Source of the DNA: Gavia stellata
Lineage: Eukaryota > Chordata > Aves > Gaviiformes > Gaviidae
Direction: 5' to 3'
Length of the DNA stretch: 64,000 nucleotides
Assembly: GCF_030936135.1 (NCBI RefSeq)
Contig: NC_082595.1
Span: 20,659,930 to 20,723,929, forward strand
In this document: piece after piece, positions 56,901-64,000 of the stretch
Position numbering within the stretch: the stretch's first letter is position 1
How the letters are laid out: each line of letters opens with the position of its first letter
Position numbers and translations under genes: made by a program
The notes under the pieces: generated by a model
What the model saw: only the letters and a program-made list of their open reading frames with translations
The model's database searches: none
Told to the model about the DNA's origin: nothing

Positions 56901-59900
56901 GTAAGGCCAGAGCACTTCTGGGAGCCAATTCTTTCATGCCTGCTACTGTCTAAGGATGGCAGTAGGGAGGTTTTCTGCAGAAGACTAACTTTAATATGGA
57001 AATGACTGGCAGGTCACAGAATTTCAGGCTACTAGAAATTACCAGAAGGTAAACTGCAAGTCCCAAAGGTCAAAGCAAAGTGGGTAATGAAGTGAACAGC
57101 CCAGGGCTTACCCAGGACATGGATGATGCTCTGCTGTTCTTTCCACAAGCCTTGCCCATGGGCTGCCCATACTGATGCTGCCAAAAGGGACCATGTTTTC
57201 CTGTACCAGGCAAATGAAAGACTTACATAAAGAGGACAAGGATGGCTTGCATGGTAGGGCCTAGTGACCATTTCTCACAGACATCATGTCAAGGATCCCA
57301 AAACAACGCATATGCATCCTGATCTGCCACCCTTCACCAAGCTCCTGTCCTCCTCTCTTGAGATACCAGCCAGAAAAAGGAAGTTTTTCCAGAAGAAGCT
57401 GGAGCAGTTCAGCTGCAGTGCATACATGTAAGAACATTTACCCACCGACTCGGGGAAGCACTCCTTCCTGGGTTAAATCCCGGAGCCATGTCATCTCCAG
57501 GCAGACATCTCATGCACAGTTTGTACTGAGCAGAGCTTAATGGCATGAGCCACTCAGTCATCTACTGATTGCCAAGAGCACACAGGCTGCAGGGGGGACG
57601 AGCCAACCTTAATTGGCCTTATCGGTGTAAATTAAACCCTACAACACACCCAAGCAAACAGCCAGTTCCTTTGGAGGAGCAAGCATGAGTTATTTTGCTG
57701 CAGCTATAAAGGAAACATCACTGCTAGGACATGCCCCTGGAGTGACTGTGCCGCTCAGCTCTCGCGCTGCATTCCTGGGGTTGTTTAGCATGGACTCAGC
57801 TCCAGCCTTTCCACAAGCAAGAAGTCTGAACCCTGAATGCCATCTGCAAACACAGCCAGACTCCACCTCCTGCATGCCTGCAGGCCACCAGGTGTGGCCA
57901 AGAATGGCACAAGCTACACACTAAACACACCTTTGATGTGGAGCTGAAAGCATGTAGCCAGGGGGCATGAACAGCACGCCGCCCCGCCGCCGTGCTGACT
58001 CCCAGTGCAGGAATGTGGCTGCAACCACAGGCCAAGGAAGGCAAACACATTGCATTCCTCACCAGGCAGGGATGGAAAACAAGCAGCAAGCCCACACACC
58101 CACCATGCTGACACAGGCCACGCTCCCCATGCATGCCAGCCCTGCCACTGCCAGGACCCCAACGACAGCTTCAGCCTCAAACTCATCTGTGGGAGAGCCC
58201 TCAAGTTCTCCAGTCAACTTCTCGAGCCATGGGGCAAGAGAAACAGAGCAAGGCAGGAGAGTTATCAACTGGGCACACAAGCCACGGGAAGGAGAAGAGC
58301 AGCCACCAGGGCTGGGAAGTAACCATGTTCCAGGGCAAGAACAGAGAGCTCTGTGCAGCAGCCTGGGAAGGGAATTTCCCTGATTTTTCCTGTAAGACAA
58401 GGGGCAAATGTAACACTGAGCCTTGCTGAGCTAAAGGGGCAGAGCTGAATAGGAAGCTGACTTTGCGCATCAAGTGTGGTTGGAAGGATCCAGGCCTTTT
58501 TCCATATTCCCAGGAAACCACTCTACCTTAAGTCAAGCAGCTTCTCTGAGATACAGGTACTTCCTCATGTCCCAAAAATCCTTTTGTAAACACTGTCTCC
58601 ACTGCCCAGAGAAACAGATCTGATCTTCATTGTACATTATTCTCCCCCTACAGCAGCGATACCTGGTCACTTACATGATCAAGGGAAAAGAGGCTCAATG
58701 TACAAAAACACAAGACATCAGGTAACCTCTTCTCTCAGGACAACACTATTTTAGAGTCACAAGCAAACCCTATACTCTAGTCAGAAAAAACACTACTCCT
58801 CCTTCACATGGCACTGTTGCAAATCCCAAAGCTTTCCAAAGAATTCACAGTTCCCAAACACATAGTTACTCTAAAGAAAAAAAGATGAGGATGCATCAGG
58901 AGGTGAAGTTGTCAGCAGCGTTCTCAAGTCCATGAAAGGAAGGCTGTATTCTGACCCCCACGTTCTGAATCTGCATTTATTTTGTGTAATACAATTAAAC
59001 ACCAACCCACTCCTAAAAGCCCATTGCCCAGTGCTAAGGGCCAACTGTGAGACTTAATAGCCAGTTTTCTCTCAGTGCCAAGCAGGAAAGCCAATGCTCT
59101 CATGAGCACTGTAGCAAGAATACATCCCACTTGAATCTACACCCCAAAGGCTGCCAAAAAGCGCTTGTATCTGCTGTGCCTCACAGAGTAGGTTCTGAAC
59201 TTCAGCAAAGCACAGGGATGTCAGAAAGGAGCAGGATTTCATAAGGCAAAAATGACAGAAACTATTCTGCCATATCCACTTGTGTTAAATATATATTCCC
59301 TTCTAATTTCCAAGAAGCAAAGAGCACACACACGGAGGGAGCCCTGTGCTGTCACTGCACAGAACAGTGTCAGCAAATCCAAAGAACACCAATGAAGGGC
59401 TGGAACACTAATCTCTGGGGAACCTGGAAGGGGAAAGGTCAAAGTAGCCACAAGCTCCTAAAACATGTTGATGCATCTAGCAAGCTGCTGGAGCAGGGAC
59501 GTTTTATAAGGCTGCAGCCCAGCTGCTCCACACCCCACATGGGCATTTCAAGGCCCTCACCAAGGGGAACGGTCTGGTATTAGGTAACAGGAACAGACCA
59601 GATGAAGTCCAGTAGACTTTTCATTAAAATTCAAGGCCTCAAGCTCCCTATTCCCTTCCAAGCTAGTAAGGCAGGCTGCTGCAGTAGCTCCAGTACCTGG
59701 AAGAAAGAGGCATGAAAGGCCAGATTTACCAATAGATTTCTATCCAAAGATATAAATAGAAGCCTGGCAGGATTTACAAAAGCACCCAAACAGATTAGGT
59801 GTCTAAATCACCACATGCAGGAGAAAGGGCTTCTCCACTTCTAACCACTCCATACCGCTCCAACCCCAGCCACCACAAGAAAACCCATTTCAGAGAGGAC

Positions 59901-60179
59901 GGAAGCCCCTGCTGCTCTACAGGTTGCCAAGGGCCATCCCTGTGCAATCCACTTCGATGGTGACGGCACCCAAACTCCCACAAGTCTCAACAGTGCAACC
60001 TGCAATGTCTGTAGCTCTCACAGAGTGTAGGTCTGCCTGTTTCCCGGAATAGGAGCTGACTCTTCAGCCTCTCCTCTCCCTTCCCCCACTACATCTTTAT
60101 TTTTCATAGACTTAATACTGTTTCAACCCTCATCCTGCCACTGGTGGGCGGGTGAGTGGGGGAAAGGGGCCCTTTATAA

Positions 60180-60290
60180 TTGTAGTGTTGCAATCTGCCA
60201 GCCCGGCCAGGCGGCCTGTTCCCGCCTGCACTGTATTAAATACCTTATAACTGATTACACCCCCATGGGGCATGATTAGCAGTCTTCAGA
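60180..60290. promoter_or_regulatory. Possible conserved non-coding element
   Basis: GC-rich patch (CCCGGCCAGGCGGCCTG) next to AT-rich homeodomain-like words and a CCCCATGGGG palindrome at 60261-60270, unlike the surrounding sequence. It retains CpGs. Called on appearance only. Confidence 0.25.
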
Positions 60291-62031
60291 GAACAAAGTC
60301 TACTTTCATAAGAATAAGAACAGACACGTATTGCTAACCTACTACACAGCTGGGCAGGTGAGGAAACGGGGGAAAAAAAGGGGGGGAGAAGAGTTAACTA
60401 TACTGCTAACTCTATTCTTTCCTTCTCTCCCCTATCTCAGGGTCTCTGAGTTGAGATTTCCACTGCCCTGAATTGTTTCCTTCAGACCTACCCCAGAAGA
60501 TTCGGGTAACATAAGCTCATAAACAAACTGCTGTCTGTGGAAGTCAGGCAAAGTCCTAACCTGGAGAGGTAAGGCCTTGAGGCAAGCAGATTGAGCTTTG
60601 CTCTGGGTGACAGCAATTCCTTCACACCAGTTCCCAGGAAAAGGGAAGGGTGAATTCCAACAGCAGCATCAAAAACAAGGAGAAGGAGGGAAAGCTCGAA
60701 ATACGACCGCATACCCACGCCCCTCTCTCACCTCTGTATATACCTGGAAAGTCTATATAAGTAAGAGCAAAGCATCTAATCCAATCTGGAGGTTAAAAGC
60801 TCTCAAGAATCAGGTGATTTTTTTTTCTTGTGGGGAGAGAGGAGGCAGCAAACAGGAGGAAAGCCCTCTCCACCTGAAACAGATAATAGGGATCCCCAAG
60901 CATACACAGTCCATATGCATTGCCACAACAAAGAACCAGCCTGATGGAAACTTAGCCAATCTGACACGAAATGACCTACACCTCATTAGCAGGTGCCTTC
61001 CAAATCTCAAATGCCCACACAAACAGCCACAAACATTATTTGGTGCTATCTGGCCTCCATCTCAGCAAAGCACAAAGAATCAAACAGACTGTACAGCCTC
61101 TCACCAAAAGGAGTAAGAAAAACAGAGGCAACTCCTAGGGTCAAATCCTAGGATGAGTCCTTCCAGCTACTCCCCCCAAACCTACAAAAGAGGAGAGCAG
61201 AGCAGGAAGCTCCAGGAAAATAGTCTTTTTTCAGAGGGTCAGCTGTGCAGCAGCTTCAACAAGATAGTAAGAACCCTTCTAACTGTGTCGCTTTGGAAAC
61301 AAGTCACCTGCTTTACCCAGAGCCCGCTGGCTTTGCCCATGGCCCCATGGATGCTCATGGTACAGTCTGGAAGCACTTATGTTCAGCTGATGCATCTAGA
61401 AGATGTGCCTTGCTGACACATTCCACCCAGATTCTTACCCAACCCACCCAAGAAGGGATTTGTTGATGGACACACCAACCCAGCTAAAAATGGTCTACTT
61501 GTATCTGCTTTACTCAGCAGCTGGTCCTTCAGCCAACACATAGGAGGCATCTGAACTGTACTGTCTAGTCTCATTTGTACAGCAAAATCTGCATATTCTC
61601 TTTATTATAGAAAGACCTGAAGGCACCAACTGACTTTAGGCTCTGATGTACTCGGCATTGATGTAAAAGCATCAATACATTTAGAGTTATCAAACAGATC
61701 ATGCTTCCAGGGTTTGGACAAACGGGAGGTTTCACCATAAACACAAGTTAGTCATTAGAAGCTCCAGGAGATAATTTAAATTATCGCAGACAGCACAAAA
61801 GTAATTTTACTTTGGGAGCTGAAGTTGCAAAACTGTAATAAATGCAAGAGATACAGTAAAACTTGTTATAAAAGCTGAAAATTAGTTGTGAAGCCCCAGA
61901 TGACCTTGTATATACTTTGATTCTTCTACCATGGGCTAGCAAAAGGGAAACCACTCTTCACACTGTAAGAAAGCCAAAAACTCTATCATCCTTCAGCTCT
62001 CCTAGGAGACAGAAGTAGTCTGCCTGCATTT

Positions 62032-62051
62032 TGTGTGTATATATACACACA
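62032..62051. repeat. 20-bp perfect TG/TA palindrome
   Basis: TGTGTGTATATATACACACA is its own reverse complement; a microsatellite-derived hairpin like the one at 4291. Confidence 0.9.
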
Positions 62052-64000
62052 CATAAAATATGTAGAAATAATATATAAATAACATTTTAAAAAACACACA
62101 GCTAACAATGAATTCTTCAATCCCCCACCATGCTGGGCAGCTATCAATCAGTCATCTGAGCTCAAATTGGAGCACCGCTATCCAATGCTCTCCCCTGCTG
62201 TACCCTCACAGATACCCTGCACCTACCCCTCCCATTCCCAGAGTAAATTGCCTTCCACTGCAGAGAAGCACTCCCGCTATTCTGATACCGGTATTCACCA
62301 CCAAGGCAGGACACCCTAATTTAGCCCCACACTGGCCTTCTGCAAACTGCTAATCCCCAACACACAGCTGTTTTTCAAGTGTACGGGCGTGAGCAAACCG
62401 TAAACGATTTATGGCGCGTGGCAGGAAGACTCCTGGCTCCCTGTGTAGGCGGGGTTTTGGGACAAGATCATGCTTGGACTAATGTTTATATTGCAAGTTG
62501 TCAGTCGGGTAGTAAATCATCTCTGGAGCTGCATAGTAATACAGCTTTCCCCATCCAGCTGGAGCCTTGATGACACTGAATCCTGTTATAGCCATTTCAG
62601 ATACACCTGGGGACTATTTACAAAGGCATCATCTAATCAAGGAAAAATGGATACACATATAAGTAGACTCTACAGAAATTCTGCAGCCCAGCAAGTGTGA
62701 TTTACTTTCAGGAATCAATCCAACATGATACGAGAAGCTTCCCAAAAGTGGCACTCTGTACTACCCCTAAAAGAAATTGGACTGAGTGCCTACACAGACA
62801 TCTACTAACAGAGTGTATTGCTAGCAAAATGCAGTTACCTGAGAAAATCCTTCCGAGCAAAGTTTTAATTTCCTAGTATTTACATAACCACAGTGCAAGC
62901 AATGCTTAGAAATTCAATTCTAAAAGTTCAAGAAATATATTTTGCATACTTCAGTGCATGAGGTGCTTGCTGCTCAGAAAAATGAAACCACTTAAAGGTA
63001 GGATGTGAACTTGAAGTCCATTCTCAAGAAAGATTACTTAAAACAACTCTAATTTTAAACAAATATCCTGCCATTTTCCATTATTTTCTTCTCCCCCATT
63101 TGAAAGGGCTGTGCACACAATACACATGGTATGGATCTCCCACAGGTAAAAAGGAAGGGGGAAGAGTTCTCAATAAGGAAAAAATTATAAATAAAAACAC
63201 AAGAAAAACCAGAACAGTGGAATTAACTGCAATCACTTTTCAGTTATGTGAGATAAGACCAGATTTCAAGTCATCTCCCTAGAATATTTTTAACCTTCCC
63301 GTTGGGCAGCAGCAGAGTCCTCACTAATGAGCAGTAAAGCTGCAGGATGAAATCTGATTTAGGAGACAACGAAGCAACGCATCTTTGGAAATTGTATAGA
63401 GCTTGTGCAGCAAGACATACCCAGGTCTAGATAGAGTTAGCCTGAGTAGCATATGCTAAAATAATGGTCAAAAACCTTACTGCCACAACGATTATCTAAT
63501 TATTATCTCAGGGAAACTAATTCTATAAAGTAAAACTTGCCTAAGGCTTTTTATGAGCTTAAGTATAATTCCCCAATAGTTAGAGAAACTACCTCATCTG
63601 TCCCTTTTGATTTCAGAACCATTCATGCATGAGTGTTACATTAATGCAGCTGGACAACTGAGACTTTAAACACAAGAGTAAGAAAATCCAGTCATGACTC
63701 CTACAACATTGCCAAAGCCAGCTTTATCACAGAGCCAAAATACAAATGCAGAACTCAACTAAAGACACAGTAGTCACTGTGGGACTCTCAGTTCTGAATT
63801 TGCTGACCCCTAGAAATCAGAAATTTGAACGAGTTCTCTCTTGCCACTAGCAGCAGGTCAGATCCTCTGTGCCTAAAAACCAGCCTAACCCTTGCAGGAA
63901 ACCTTACTTTCCAATCCTGACCCATTTCACTTCCTCAGCGTCACAAAACTTCTGTGTAAGTCAGTAACCCTTTACTCACAGCTGTTATGCCTGCCACAAA

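Larger units (their letters stand above)
42703..64000. other. Long non-coding stretch upstream of TJAP1 coding exons
   Basis: About 21 kb without convincing coding sequence on either strand. ORFs are at most 172 codons (60598-61116) and show no family resemblance. No CpG island is visible, so the main TJAP1 promoter is probably beyond 64000 or is CpG-poor. Human TJAP1 also has several 5' non-coding exons, which fits the candidate exons listed at 44611, 46239 and 51071. The next genes expected from human synteny (DLK2, ABCC10) were not found. Confidence 0.6.

Noticed and set aside
57010-57060. Sequence resembling a CR1 tail (CACAGAATTTCAGGCT)
   Set aside because: Similarity fades after about 15 bp and the diagnostic CTTCCAACC block is missing.
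60598-61116. 172-codon plus-strand ORF
   Set aside because: No family resemblance, no flanking exons and no promoter; consistent with a chance open frame.

Overview
The window is host nuclear DNA from a sauropsid, most probably a bird. Two 3'-end fragments of CR1 LINEs ending in the ATTCTATG-type octamer are present, GT-AG introns are short, and CpG islands sit at the gene starts. The encoded proteins are clear vertebrate orthologues. Gene order and relative orientation match human 6p21.1: XPO5, POLR1C, YIPF3, LRRC73, TJAP1. I see no prokaryotic, viral or CRISPR features, and cannot name the species.

Layout. 1-5225 (+): the last six coding exons of XPO5 (exportin-5) and a long 3' UTR. 5226-7130: intergenic, with a CR1 fragment. 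7336-10474 (-): complete POLR1C in nine exons, tail-to-tail with XPO5. 10475-10843: CpG-rich bidirectional promoter. 10844-15645 (+): complete YIPF3 in nine exons. 16010-20480: intergenic, nothing coding recognised. 21118-27046 (+): complete LRRC73 in six exons behind a CpG island. 29045-42669 (-): TJAP1 with all coding exons and a ~2.7 kb 3' UTR, tail-to-tail with LRRC73. 42703-64000: about 21 kb with no convincing protein-coding sequence. It is best read as the 5' non-coding part of TJAP1 (or upstream intergenic DNA) and holds a few small candidate non-coding exons with good splice signals.

The main discovery candidate is in TJAP1. Its first coding exon has two phase-0 donors. The upstream donor (after position 42544) gives a mammal-like protein of about 630 aa. 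The downstream donor (after position 41218) has the better consensus and would add 442 residues in frame, giving about 1072 aa. The added segment is serine-rich and basic, with four RS-hydrophobic-E motifs, a GILK motif and a predicted amphipathic helix. I do not recognise it in mammalian TJAP1.

Functionally these are unrelated housekeeping or cell-biology genes: pre-miRNA export, Pol I/III transcription, Golgi membrane organisation, a leucine-rich-repeat protein of unclear role, and a junction/Golgi-associated coiled-coil protein. They are kept together by synteny rather than by a shared pathway. Exon boundaries were set by reading frame, splice consensus and my memory of the human proteins; no alignment was run.
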